Assembly (NCBI RefSeq): GCF_900100965.1
Contig: NZ_FMUJ01000004.1
Span: 558,001-622,000, forward strand
Source of the DNA: Variovorax sp. EL159
GTDB lineage: Bacteria; Pseudomonadota; Gammaproteobacteria; Burkholderiales; Burkholderiaceae_C
Reading direction: 5' to 3'
DNA: 64,000 nucleotides
Made by a program: the position numbers and the translations under genes. Shown piece by piece: positions 26,789 through 34,973 of the stretch (positions are counted from its first letter, which is position 1; each line of letters begins with the position of its first letter). The notes under the pieces are model-generated. The model was not told the DNA's origin. It saw only the letters and a program-made list of their open reading frames with translations, and searched no databases.

Positions 26789-27864
26789 TTCAGTCGATCC
26801 TCATTGGCAAGTTGATGGCAGACGCCATCGCGGTCCTTCGGATTCGAACAAGAGATCAGCGGATTCGCAGTGATCTGCAGTTCACGTGCTGCCTTGGTGA
26901 CCTCGCATACACGGACGTAGCCATCAGCATGACTGGCATCGTGTATGTCAACAACACCGTTGTAGATGTCGTCCTGAAAAGCTTCGAACGTGCCTGCCGG
27001 TACGGAGTCACGGGCAAAGACGCGAAGCGCTTCGGCCTGATAGAAGGCTTCACGCTGGCGAATGAAATGACCGTTCAATTTCGGCCAGGTCTTCAGCGTG
27101 CCGGGATCGGAAACTGGCGCCTTCGTGTGATCAGCATAGGCGTCGAGCAGATGCGACACGTATTTGCTCTCTCCGGGAGCAATCATTGAGGGCGCCGAAG
27201 ATCCTACGGGACGTGGCGGTAGCCCCCCGCCGAACCGAGCGGTATGTACAGGGGTTTCCCGATGATCCTCAATCAGTTCGAGAGCCGTCTTCGCGTCAAA
27301 GATCGAAAAATCGAAGGCTTGTACATACGCGAGAAGTTCACCCTCAAGCGATATCTCTTGTGTGCTGGTGATTGCTGCGCGAATGCGCTTTTCCCAGTTC
27401 GCTATTACCTCAGCCTTCAACTTCGTAGCATCGCTCAAGAGGGCCAACAGCTTGGTTCCCGCTCCTTTCGGAGCTACAAAGAAGTAATGTCGAGGAACGC
27501 GGTAAGCCTTGTTGAACGAATACCAGATGATCTTGCCGAATTCGGCCCAAACATCGCTTGGCCTAAGCGCGTGGTCATAGTGTTTACACTGGTAGTTGTC
27601 CCACACACCCTGAAGCTTCTGGGCATCGACAAACCCCGCCACATCGATACCGCGATCTCCTGCCCCCGTAAAGCGTTGTACTTGGACGTAGCGCTTCTTC
27701 AAACAGTAGTGCGCCCACTCGTGCACAAAGTCCTCCCACGGGTCTGGTGAATACAGAAGCAACTGCTGCTGCGGTGGAATGAGAGGTCCATGGGTGATGC
27801 CCGTAGCCGTGGTCTGCACGGGAGACGGTGCCGGAGCCAGTATGTCCGTCAAACTGCCGGTCAT
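26776..27864 (-). CDS. ABC-3C system effector component with Mrr-like PD-(D/E)XK domain
   Basis: A 362-residue protein if started at ATG 27864. Residues about 45-130 form a restriction-endonuclease-like domain: WEDFVHEWAHYCLKKRY, then GAGDRGIDVAG (the active-site Asp) and WDNYQCKHY (the Q-x-K pair). The C-terminal half is the helical domain typical of ABC-3C partners. The frame stays open to a TTG at 27939, but the preceding HsdR-like remnant ends in a TGA overlapping ATG 27864, and I prefer that start. The protein probably cuts nucleic acid when licensed by the ATPase. Confidence 0.83.
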   Translation of the reverse strand: MTGSLTDILAPAPSPVQTTATGITHGPLIPPQQQLLLYSPDPWEDFVHEWAHYCLKKRYVQVQRFTGAGDRGIDVAGFVDAQKLQGVWDNYQCKHYDHALRPSDVWAEFGKIIWYSFNKAYRVPRHYFFVAPKGAGTKLLALLSDATKLKAEVIANWEKRIRAAITSTQEISLEGELLAYVQAFDFSIFDAKTALELIEDHRETPVHTARFGGGLPPRPVGSSAPSMIAPGESKYVSHLLDAYADHTKAPVSDPGTLKTWPKLNGHFIRQREAFYQAEALRVFARDSVPAGTFEAFQDDIYNGVVDIHDASHADGYVRVCEVTKAARELQITANPLISCSNPKDRDGVCHQLANEDRLKWST

Positions 27865-28154
27865 ACGGAACGTGTTGTAGCCAGAGGCACGAATACCACG
27901 ATAGCGGTCTGAGCGTTGGTTCTTTGCCTCGATGGGCAAGCGAGACTTTGGGCCTCGGTGGGGTTTATGGATGCATTCTTGGTCTCAACTACAGCACGAG
28001 CGCGTCTGCGGTGGTCAAAAAGCATGCGGGTCTGGATAGGGGCTGGGAGGGCATACCCGAGGCGGATCGCATTGGTACTGGGAGTCACTCCGCCCTGCTC
28101 CTTCAGTCGAGCGAAAATTTTGACGTGGGAGAGCGCTTCATTCGGTTCCAGCAT
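27861..28154 (-). pseudogene. N-terminal remnant of a type I restriction R-subunit (HsdR/EcoEI-type)
   Basis: The 97-codon frame starts MLEPNEALSHVKIFARLKEQ and continues with the HsdR N-terminal-domain pattern: an ALP hairpin and RARAVVETKNASINPTEAQ, where HsdR proteins have the E-x-K of their nuclease motif (usually VIEAK). The preceding D of the motif (ADYVL) is not recognisable, and after SLA the similarity ends. A full HsdR has about 800-1100 residues, so this is a fragment, probably fused by deletion to the ABC-3C locus. It overlaps the next ATG as ATGA, so it could now be translated as a leader. Confidence 0.6.
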
Positions 28155-28489
28155 CAGTCTCCCGCCTCCGGTAGTTGTGTAAACGTTGTCATCCAGTAGT
28201 TCTTCTTTTCCCGCCCGCTATTGCAGAGCTACATCTGACCCCAGGGGCCAACGGCGTGTTGTAAAGCGGGTACGTACATTCCATGGGTCCGTACTTCAAT
28301 TTTCCCACTAGGCCGCCCCCACCTCGCCGTGAACGCGCGCTCGGAGCGAGACGATAGTCGACCAGGCGAACGTGCACAAGCCTCCTCCTTACGGTTTGTC
28401 AAAGTGTCCCGTCTAGGCAGTTAAGACGGACTGCAGCGGCGAACGCACGCTCCGCGCAACTGGGGCAGGGCAAACAGTAACATCACGCA
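28155..28489. other. 335-base gap without a supported gene
   Basis: Short frames only, none with convincing start or coding character. It contains an imperfect inverted repeat, GTCCCGTCT (28406-28414) with AAGACGGAC (28423-28431), just before the DUF2026 gene, and probably the promoters of the divergent ABC-3C locus and DUF2026 gene. The patchwork look fits junk left by past insertions. Confidence 0.4.
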
Positions 28490-29122
28490 ATGCCCAACCG
28501 CCCAATCCTTCCGTTCGATGACTACCAGCGTATCTACCAGGTGATCTACAGCGTGCTGCAGGCATCTGGCGTAGCGAACACGCCTCGCGCCTGCTTCTTT
28601 TTCACCGTCGTCGGTGTACTTCTGCTACGGGACCACTATCGGATGCCGGCGACAATTTCAGCAGGAGCCGTTGCGATGATGGTCGATGATCGCACCTCTA
28701 CGATCGCCGTGTACGGCCGGCAGTCCGACGGACTACTCACCAGCGACCTTGAGGCCTTTCACGCTTGGGTCGAGTGCGAGGGTTGGGTAATCGACTTCAT
28801 GGCACCCATCATGGGTGAAGCCATGCGAGAAGACGGCTTCACGATGAAATTGCCTCGACGCATGCTTCAAAAGCCACTCTCAACTATCAAGCACTCGCCC
28901 AGCGAGATCGAGCGTGAGGGAGATATCTGCTTAAGTCACAACCGCGAGCTCACGGAAGCGCTCACCGATGGCCTTTCCACGAGCGCAACAGATCTCATCA
29001 AAGTCTGCGAGGCCTGGTTTCGGCGCCCACCACGGTTACTAAAGCCGATGGAGATGGGAGACAGTCACGGCCCTACAAAGAAGCTGATCTTGAGGGCGCC
29101 AACAATCGAAGGAGTTTGGTAG
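28490..29122 (+). CDS. DUF2026-family protein with a transglutaminase-like Cys/His/Asp set
   Basis: A 210-residue protein starting MPNRPILPFDDYQRIYQVIY. I assign DUF2026 by overall pattern. Cys35 heads a hydrophobic helix (ACFFFTVVG), His91 lies in FHAWVECEGW and Asp102 in VIDFMAPIM. This order, with His-x-Trp-Val-Glu and a following Asp, is how the catalytic triad of transglutaminase/papain-like enzymes looks, so a cysteine hydrolase or transferase role is possible. No Shine-Dalgarno is obvious. Neighbours are nuclease-type genes, so a role in conflict is conceivable but unproven. Confidence 0.65.
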   Translation: MPNRPILPFDDYQRIYQVIYSVLQASGVANTPRACFFFTVVGVLLLRDHYRMPATISAGAVAMMVDDRTSTIAVYGRQSDGLLTSDLEAFHAWVECEGWVIDFMAPIMGEAMREDGFTMKLPRRMLQKPLSTIKHSPSEIEREGDICLSHNRELTEALTDGLSTSATDLIKVCEAWFRRPPRLLKPMEMGDSHGPTKKLILRAPTIEGVW

Positions 29123-29240
29123 AAACGCATCCTCGCCCGGTGTGTTATCGATGGAAGAATCGGCCGTTGAGATCTCTTTCAGATCGAGCGCTTCGCGAAT
29201 CGCGGACTCCTCACTCCCACTCGTTTGAGATTAATCGTTA

Positions 29241-30605
29241 ATGGACTTTTCTTCCCTACGGGCCCTGCTGCGGCCTTTTGTTGGTGAGTTGAAGGACAAC
29301 TGCACGAACACGACGATGCCGGAGTACTGCATCCAGTTGGGGCTGCCCACACCACCAGAGGAGCCCGACAAGCGCAGTCGCCTTCATGGAGCGTTCGATG
29401 CTCTGTCCAACAGTGCCATACCTGGGTTCGCGCAGCGCCTAATCGACCTTCGCATGCTACAGCCTGAACTGCGCAATCGGGTCCAGGATTTGCTTTGGGT
29501 GGACAGCTCGATCATAGAAATTCCTAAGCGCAGCCGACGCGAGCTTGCTCGAGAGCTGCAGGCCTTCGAGTTGTTTCATCATTGGGAAAACTTCCGTCAG
29601 CTGATTCAAGACGTCTTCGTTCTTGAAAACAACCTGCGAGCGGTCTTGATGGGGTGGTCAGGCGGCATCTTGGATGAAGTGCACAAGCATTTCGTGAGGA
29701 ATCCAGAGGACGCCGACGTTGAAGCGCTGTTTGACAACTTGAAGGCATTCGATCTTTCCGACAAACGATTTACTCTTTTTCTAGAAGGGCTCGTCTCCGC
29801 CGACGTGCAGGTAGATACCGAGGCCCAAGTCATCATCGTTGCTGCAGCGAACCGAGTGCTGCTCAAATGTGGCGCTGAATTGCGTCAGACCGGGGAGGCC
29901 GGTGGCTACCCTGTATTTAGCGTTGTCGCGTTGCGAAGCGCGCGAGGACGACCAAAGAACCTTATCTTTGCCTCGATCAATCAGAAACCCGACATCAGAC
30001 TTCGCGATGCAGTCAACAACGACATCGAAATCGTGTCGAACCCCGACGATGTCTTGGTCTATGACCGACCGCTCGGAGCCGGCGGCTTATCTTGGCGAGA
30101 GCTGCAGAACTGGTGGACAGAGACGATGGGGGAGTTCGATTCCGACCGCGCAAAGAAGAGCCTGTATCGGCGCCTTGTTGAAAGCCTACCAATTTCGTCA
30201 CCACCGCAGCGGCGCTTGTTCGAATCGTATTTTCGGGAATTTGGTTCGGCGATACCCATCTTGCCGGCCTTATTACCAGAAGTTTGGCTTCACTGGGATC
30301 CGAAAACCGTTGAGCAGCGCGGAGCCCACGCGCTATTAACACACCGCATGGACTTCTTGATGCTATTACCCGCAGGCGGGCGCGTGGTCATAGAAGTCGA
30401 CGGTGTGCAGCACTACGCCCAGTCCGATGGCCAAGCGGACCCACGCTTGTATGCCCATCTGGCGGCCGGCGAGCGCGAACTGAAGCTCGCGGGCTACGAG
30501 GTGTACCGCTTCGGAGGTGCAGAGCTTCAGCCTTCCAACGTGGCAGAGGTTGCCAAGTCCTTTTTCCATGCGCTTTTCAAACGCCACGGCATCGCTTGGC
30601 ACTGA
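29241..30605 (+). CDS. AbiJ-like protein with C-terminal PD-(D/E)XK (DUF559/VSR-like) nuclease domain
   Basis: A 454-residue protein. Residues about 1-185 are helical with LRNRVQDLLW and EIPKRSRRELARELQ, resembling the N-terminal domains of AbiJ-type abortive-infection proteins; I am only moderately sure of that. Residues about 360-450 form a nuclease domain: HRMDFLMLL with Asp371, then VVIEVDGVQHYA with Glu385 and Asp387, and a closing KLAGYEVYRFGG, as in DUF559/VSR-type endonucleases. A single-gene abortive-infection or DNA-degrading defence protein is the best guess. It is preceded by a 118-base AT-richer gap. Confidence 0.72.
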   Translation: MDFSSLRALLRPFVGELKDNCTNTTMPEYCIQLGLPTPPEEPDKRSRLHGAFDALSNSAIPGFAQRLIDLRMLQPELRNRVQDLLWVDSSIIEIPKRSRRELARELQAFELFHHWENFRQLIQDVFVLENNLRAVLMGWSGGILDEVHKHFVRNPEDADVEALFDNLKAFDLSDKRFTLFLEGLVSADVQVDTEAQVIIVAAANRVLLKCGAELRQTGEAGGYPVFSVVALRSARGRPKNLIFASINQKPDIRLRDAVNNDIEIVSNPDDVLVYDRPLGAGGLSWRELQNWWTETMGEFDSDRAKKSLYRRLVESLPISSPPQRRLFESYFREFGSAIPILPALLPEVWLHWDPKTVEQRGAHALLTHRMDFLMLLPAGGRVVIEVDGVQHYAQSDGQADPRLYAHLAAGERELKLAGYEVYRFGGAELQPSNVAEVAKSFFHALFKRHGIAWH

Positions 30606-30839
30606 ATAAGGTCTTAGTTCAGGGTGCATCCGCGCTCGGCCTTTGAAAATGAAATCACCAAGAGAGTTCAGGCAGCGTCGCGCTGCTCAACAGCGAAGTG
30701 CTCAGATTGAGCGGCCCCTACATTGCGAACAGCTCGTTTCCTGGAATACGGGGGCAAGATCGGCCACGAATATCTCGCCAACGTATCATGGTGTTCACAC
30801 GCTATTGCCGACCAAACGTTGTCGTCAGGAGGAGAGCTC

Positions 30840-31397
30840 ATGGCCCAGATTGCTTGTCTTGGGTGGGGATCGCTGATTTGGGATCGGCGCGGCCTTCCCA
30901 TTCAATCGGACTGGTTGGATGATGGACCGCTTGTTGCTGTTGACTTCTTACGGCAATCAAAGGATGGTCGGATGACGCTCGTGTTGGATAGCTCTGCCAT
31001 GTCGGTCCGTTCTCTGTGGGCAAGGATGATTACGACAGATCTGACGCAAGCACGTGAGGACCTGCGCATCCGCGAGAGAGTACCCGTGTCTACAGCTGGA
31101 AAATACATCGGAAGCTGGTCGCTTGGCGAACAGTTTCCATCGACCATCACTGACTTAGAGGCATGGGCGCAAAGCCAAAACCTCCAGCATGTGATCTGGA
31201 CCGCGTTGCCCGCAAAGTTCGGTGGGATTGAAACAACGCCGTCTTCAGACGTTGTGCTTGACTACCTTCACAAGCTGACAGGCCCCGCACGAGACGAGGC
31301 GGAGCGCTATGTACGGCGAGCCCCACGCCAGATCGACACTCAGTTGCGTCAACGGATCGATTCGGAACTGAATTGGACTGCAACCGATGCTTGGTAA
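30840..31397 (+). CDS. Gamma-glutamylcyclotransferase-like protein
   Basis: A 185-residue protein beginning MAQIACLGWGSLIWD; the GSLIW loop resembles the YGSLRxG substrate loop of the gamma-glutamylcyclotransferase fold, and the following DGPLVAVDFLRQSKDGRMTLVL supports it. The start has a perfect AGGAGG at 30828-30833. A glutamate as general base is not clearly placed, so activity is unproven. Function in this island is unknown; GGCT-like proteins sometimes accompany toxin or conflict genes. Confidence 0.7.
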   Translation: MAQIACLGWGSLIWDRRGLPIQSDWLDDGPLVAVDFLRQSKDGRMTLVLDSSAMSVRSLWARMITTDLTQAREDLRIRERVPVSTAGKYIGSWSLGEQFPSTITDLEAWAQSQNLQHVIWTALPAKFGGIETTPSSDVVLDYLHKLTGPARDEAERYVRRAPRQIDTQLRQRIDSELNWTATDAW

Positions 31398-31447
31398 GCA
31401 TACAAGGCGAATGTTGATGTCGTTGATGACTGGGCTTGGGAGCATGT

Positions 31448-32035
31448 ATGTCGTGGGATGAAGCGGCGCCGACTTATCGACCCTGCCCATGCGGAGCGGG
31501 AAGATATGCAGTCATCTCGCGATTCGACGACTGGAATCGCTCTGATGAGCGCTGGGAGATGCATTGCCCCGCTTGCGCCACGAAATACGACCTGTATGTC
31601 CGTAACTACACCGAGCGCAAAGGCATGGCGGCGACATTTCGTGGCTGGGCCTTGCGCAACCTCTTGGGTGAACTCGCCGCTGCCGGTGCGAAGCTTAATG
31701 ACGCCAAACAGAGCCTGGCCACCTTTGCCAGCGCACAGTTCGGTGACCACTGGCAGGCCTACTTCGCGGGAAAAACAAAAAAGGCCATCTGGAGCGAACT
31801 TACCGAAAGTGGAAAGTGCTACCCCAGCTTGAAGACCTTCTACACCCAGACCCGCAAGTCCGGCTTGGAGCATATTCTGACGGAATACTTCAGCTACCAG
31901 GGACTTCCCAAGGTTGTTCGCATTCTCGGCTTGTCACCTCAGTCGGAATTGGCTAGGCAGTTAGAGGAAACCGAGCACCTGGAGAGCGAGTTGAAAGAGA
32001 TGGATGGCAACGTGCGCGAACATGCGCTTGGCTGA
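31448..32035 (+). CDS. Zinc-ribbon protein of unknown function
   Basis: A 195-residue protein started at ATG 31448, with GGGAG six bases upstream. Two cysteine knuckles, RPCPCGAG and HCPACATKY, about 30 residues apart, form a likely zinc ribbon. The rest is helical (FRGWALRNLLGELAAAGAKL, YPSLKTFYTQTR) with an acidic C-terminal helix. I recognise no family. It follows the GGCT-like gene by 50 bases on the same strand and may be co-transcribed. Confidence 0.6.
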   Translation: MSWDEAAPTYRPCPCGAGRYAVISRFDDWNRSDERWEMHCPACATKYDLYVRNYTERKGMAATFRGWALRNLLGELAAAGAKLNDAKQSLATFASAQFGDHWQAYFAGKTKKAIWSELTESGKCYPSLKTFYTQTRKSGLEHILTEYFSYQGLPKVVRILGLSPQSELARQLEETEHLESELKEMDGNVREHALG

Positions 32036-32202
32036 GCGCCGCACCGCGAAGTGCTCACTACTCATTCGTCAACCTGGACTCCTTCACCGAGGGTGCGATC
32101 CGATCAACTGCGGACCTGGAGCTTGCGGTCAGCAACGTCGAAAATCCGATTGCGAGTATCTACGACTGACGGATTTAGCATCCCGACTCCATACAGAGAG
32201 CG

Positions 32203-33015
32203 ATGGAAATAATCTCGAGAGGTTTTGCTGTGACCGCCCCAACTCTTCCTGCGCTGAAGGCCCTGTTCGCCAAATCGCGAAACCTTTGCGCGTTCCCGGG
32301 CTGCGCTGCCCCCGTTGTAGAGGAATCGGGAACTGTGACCGCAGAGATTTGCCACATACGAGCGCTCAATACTGGCGGGCCGCGCTACGAAAAATCTCAA
32401 TCACCGGAAAAGCGCAACGCCGCGTCCAATCTCATCCTCATGTGCGGCCGGCATCACAAGATCATCGACACAGAAACCCGCAAGTACACCGCTGACGTAC
32501 TTCTTGCGATGAAGCTGCAGCACGAAGAGAGAGGAGTGACGGAGATTTCTCCACAGGTTACCCGCGTGGCCGAGCAACTCTTGGCCAACTACACCCGCAT
32601 CTCTGTCGTGAACAACAAGGGAAACATTGCCATCCACAGTCCCGGGGCGGTTCAGGCCAACACCATCAACTTCACCACCACCCGGCAGAAGGTTTCGGTA
32701 GCTCCGCCGGCGGGGACCATCGGCGCATCGGCATCCATGTCGTCTTACTGTTCCTACCTGATCGACAGGTATCAACAGTATCAAAAGGGCGATCCCACTG
32801 GTAAAACCGACTTCAAGTACCAAGCCATCCATCTGGCCTTGAAGCGCCAATTCAAGGGGCCTTGGAAACTCCTGGATGAAGCATTCTTTACTGACCTCGT
32901 TGCCTTTCTGCAGGCCCGGATTGACGCAACGTTCATCGGTCGCCTAAACAGATCCAAAGGCATTCGGAACTATCACTCGTTCGACGAGATGCCTCGAAAA
33001 CCCGGGATGAGCTAG
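32203..33015 (+). CDS. HNH endonuclease-domain protein
   Basis: A 270-residue protein. The first 120 residues are an HNH module: the zinc cysteines of NLCAFPGCAAPV, AEICHIRA with the His, the GGPRY loop, NLILMCGRHHKIID with the final Asn/His set. The C-terminal half has no known domain; it begins with a beta-rich VNNKGNIAIHSPGAV stretch and ends in a helical, basic segment. HNH proteins of this shape are common in defence islands. Stands 167 bases after the zinc-ribbon gene. Confidence 0.8.
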   Translation: MEIISRGFAVTAPTLPALKALFAKSRNLCAFPGCAAPVVEESGTVTAEICHIRALNTGGPRYEKSQSPEKRNAASNLILMCGRHHKIIDTETRKYTADVLLAMKLQHEERGVTEISPQVTRVAEQLLANYTRISVVNNKGNIAIHSPGAVQANTINFTTTRQKVSVAPPAGTIGASASMSSYCSYLIDRYQQYQKGDPTGKTDFKYQAIHLALKRQFKGPWKLLDEAFFTDLVAFLQARIDATFIGRLNRSKGIRNYHSFDEMPRKPGMS

Positions 33016-33115
33016 CTGAGCACTGAGGCAAGGATCTTGCAAGAATGTCTGTCCGACAACGAGGCTTCGGCGACAGCCGTTCCACAACCTGCAACACGAC
33101 CTTGTCCAACGCCCT

Positions 33116-33598
33116 ATGGGACTATCCATTGCAAAGAATGTTCTGTACTACATCTACGTGCTTCGAGTCGAAGGGGGCCGTTGGTACGTCGGCTCGACCC
33201 TAAACTTCGAACGAAGGGTGCGCAGCCATTTTGGGAGAGGCGGAGCTGTGGCAACCAAAGAGCTACGAGCGCTGGCGATCGAGGAAGTATTCGAGCTTCG
33301 CGACTATCAGATTCGTACGGACTGTGCTCACGAGCGAGCAGAGGTAATCATTGCTCAACGTTACGCGCAGGCGTATGGAATGCACTCGGTTCGTGGTGCA
33401 AAGCATGGAAAAGGGGGGGACGACCTGCCATCCCCAGGAAACCTGCGGGACATTGAGCGCTACAACAAGTTTGCAGGCACCGAACAGGGGATTCAGCTTC
33501 TGGCTGTTCTGCGCAAAGTGGATCCTCTCGAGCTCTTGCCCAACAAGCTCGATGGTGCGCTGAAACAGCTTGCTCCCAAGGTGGAAATAAGCCTGTAG
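33116..33598 (+). CDS. GIY-YIG nuclease-domain protein
   Basis: A 160-residue protein with the GIY-YIG core at its N-terminus: YYIYVLRVEGGRWYVGST, the catalytic Arg-containing FERRVRSHF helix and the downstream Glu (HERAEVIIAQR). Free-standing GIY-YIG domains of this size act as DNA-cleaving or repair enzymes; no homing partner is seen. It is convergent with the metallophosphoesterase operon that ends 50 bases beyond. Confidence 0.8.
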   Translation: MGLSIAKNVLYYIYVLRVEGGRWYVGSTLNFERRVRSHFGRGGAVATKELRALAIEEVFELRDYQIRTDCAHERAEVIIAQRYAQAYGMHSVRGAKHGKGGDDLPSPGNLRDIERYNKFAGTEQGIQLLAVLRKVDPLELLPNKLDGALKQLAPKVEISL

Positions 33599-33647
33599 CG
33601 CTCGCAGCAAGTAACGTTCCATGTGGGACTGGAGAGAATAGAGAGTT

Positions 33648-34493
33648 TCACCAGTTGTTGCCTCCGATGGGTGACTCCAGATTGATGACCAGACAAGGAT
33701 CGAACGCCTTGTTCTCGATCCTGCCGCTCCAGTTCACGTAGCCGCGCGGATTGCTCACGACTCGGCAAGAGCGAACTCGATAGTCGAACTGCTGATGTGT
33801 GTGTCCGTGGACCCAGAGCACGGGCACATCAAAGAATGCATCCGGAAGCTCGGTGACGAAGGCGCCTGAGGCCCAATCATCGGCGTAGCGCTGCGCGAGT
33901 GAGCCGCGATGGGGCGCATGGTGCGTCACAACCACCGTCTGTCCAGCGAACGGTTCCGAAAGCTTGTCGCGCAGCCAGGCTCGCTGCGCCTGGTGAATCC
34001 GCAGCGTGTCTTGTGCCTGGAGTTTTCGTCCTTGTTTGAAGCGCCAGGTATCAGGTTCTGCCGACTCGTCAGGTGCCCGGATCAGCGTGTAATCGTTCAG
34101 CAGATTGGTCGCCGTCTTCATGGCACGGGCCGAGTCACGGATCAGCCCTTCGGGTGTCTCGATGGCGAGCGCGAAATCGGTCCACAGCGTCGCGCCGAGG
34201 AACCGTACGGCGCCGATCACCAGTTCGTCACCGTCGAGCAGATGGACATTGCTGCCGTCGGCCGCGCGGCGTGCTTCGGCCAGCGTCGTGTCCAACCGAC
34301 CGTCGTAGTACTCGTGGTTGCCCAGCAGATATACCACGGGCCTGCCTCGAAAGCGATCCGCCGCCCACTGGACGGCGCGCTTGGCCGGGGAATGAATGTC
34401 ACCAGCGAGAATGGCGACATCGAATTCGAGATCGGGTGCCGGCTCGAACGGCGCGAATTCAAGGTGAAGGTCTGAAAGGATCAACACTTTCAT
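33648..34493 (-). CDS. Calcineurin-like metallophosphoesterase 1
   Basis: A 281-residue protein with the five phosphoesterase blocks: SDLHLE (8-13), AGDIHSP, GNHEYYD, THHAPH and GHTHQQF. Close paralogue of the protein at 36683-37516; both share LWTDF, LNDYT/LNDYS and NPRGY in the same order. Start chosen at MKVLILSDLHLE, as in the paralogue. The ATG overlaps the stop of the HAD gene upstream by four bases, so it ends a translationally coupled operon. Substrate unknown (cyclic nucleotide, nucleic-acid end or phosphomonoester). Confidence 0.88.
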   Translation of the reverse strand: MKVLILSDLHLEFAPFEPAPDLEFDVAILAGDIHSPAKRAVQWAADRFRGRPVVYLLGNHEYYDGRLDTTLAEARRAADGSNVHLLDGDELVIGAVRFLGATLWTDFALAIETPEGLIRDSARAMKTATNLLNDYTLIRAPDESAEPDTWRFKQGRKLQAQDTLRIHQAQRAWLRDKLSEPFAGQTVVVTHHAPHRGSLAQRYADDWASGAFVTELPDAFFDVPVLWVHGHTHQQFDYRVRSCRVVSNPRGYVNWSGRIENKAFDPCLVINLESPIGGNNW

Positions 34494-34942
34494 TGGATCG
34501 CTCCTTCGAAGCGCGCGCGAAGCTCGGCACTGGCCTTGTCGTCGAAGCCAGTGAACGAGCCGCACACCACCAGATGGTCCTTGCAGAGACCGAATTGCCA
34601 GTAGGCGTCGTCGAGTGCGACCCAGGGCTCGTCGGTCGCATCGTGAAGCTGGAGCCAGGCAAGGATTTCTCCTTCTCGCTTCTTGTACGGAGGGGGAAGC
34701 CCAAAGCCCGAATGAGGCGTGGCCCCAAGAATCCGGGCCCGGATGTCGCTGGAGAACGGTTTCAGCAGAGTCTTGTAGAGAAGCTGTTCGCGCCAGGATG
34801 AGCTGATCACGATGTTCACATGCGGGAACTCGCGCAGCAACGTCTCCAGGCGTGGCAGGAAGCAGAAGTCGGCGCCGCCGTTGAGGACGTGATCTTCCCC
34901 CTCTGGGTGCAGCACGCCGTCGAAGTCGAGGAACAGGATCAC
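34490..34942 (-). CDS. HAD-family phosphatase 1
   Basis: A 150-residue small HAD protein: motif I FLDFDGVLHP (nucleophile Asp6, Asp8), motif II VISSSW, and the acidic motif IV WVALDDAYW. No cap domain. It is a paralogue of the HAD protein at 35938-36444: both have RLETLLREF/RLEALLREF, ILGATP/IIGATP and the WVALDD block. It overlaps the next gene by four bases and follows phosphoesterase 2 by 31 bases. Confidence 0.85.
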   Translation of the reverse strand: MILFLDFDGVLHPEGEDHVLNGGADFCFLPRLETLLREFPHVNIVISSSWREQLLYKTLLKPFSSDIRARILGATPHSGFGLPPPYKKREGEILAWLQLHDATDEPWVALDDAYWQFGLCKDHLVVCGSFTGFDDKASAELRARFEGAIQ

Positions 34943-34973
34943 CCTGAACCTCTCAAGCCGTTCCTATCGCGCC

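Noticed and set aside
28189..28377. 62-codon minus-strand frame in the gap before DUF2026
   Set aside because: No domain, no ribosome-binding site and no conserved pattern that I recognise; may be a remnant, not supported as a gene.
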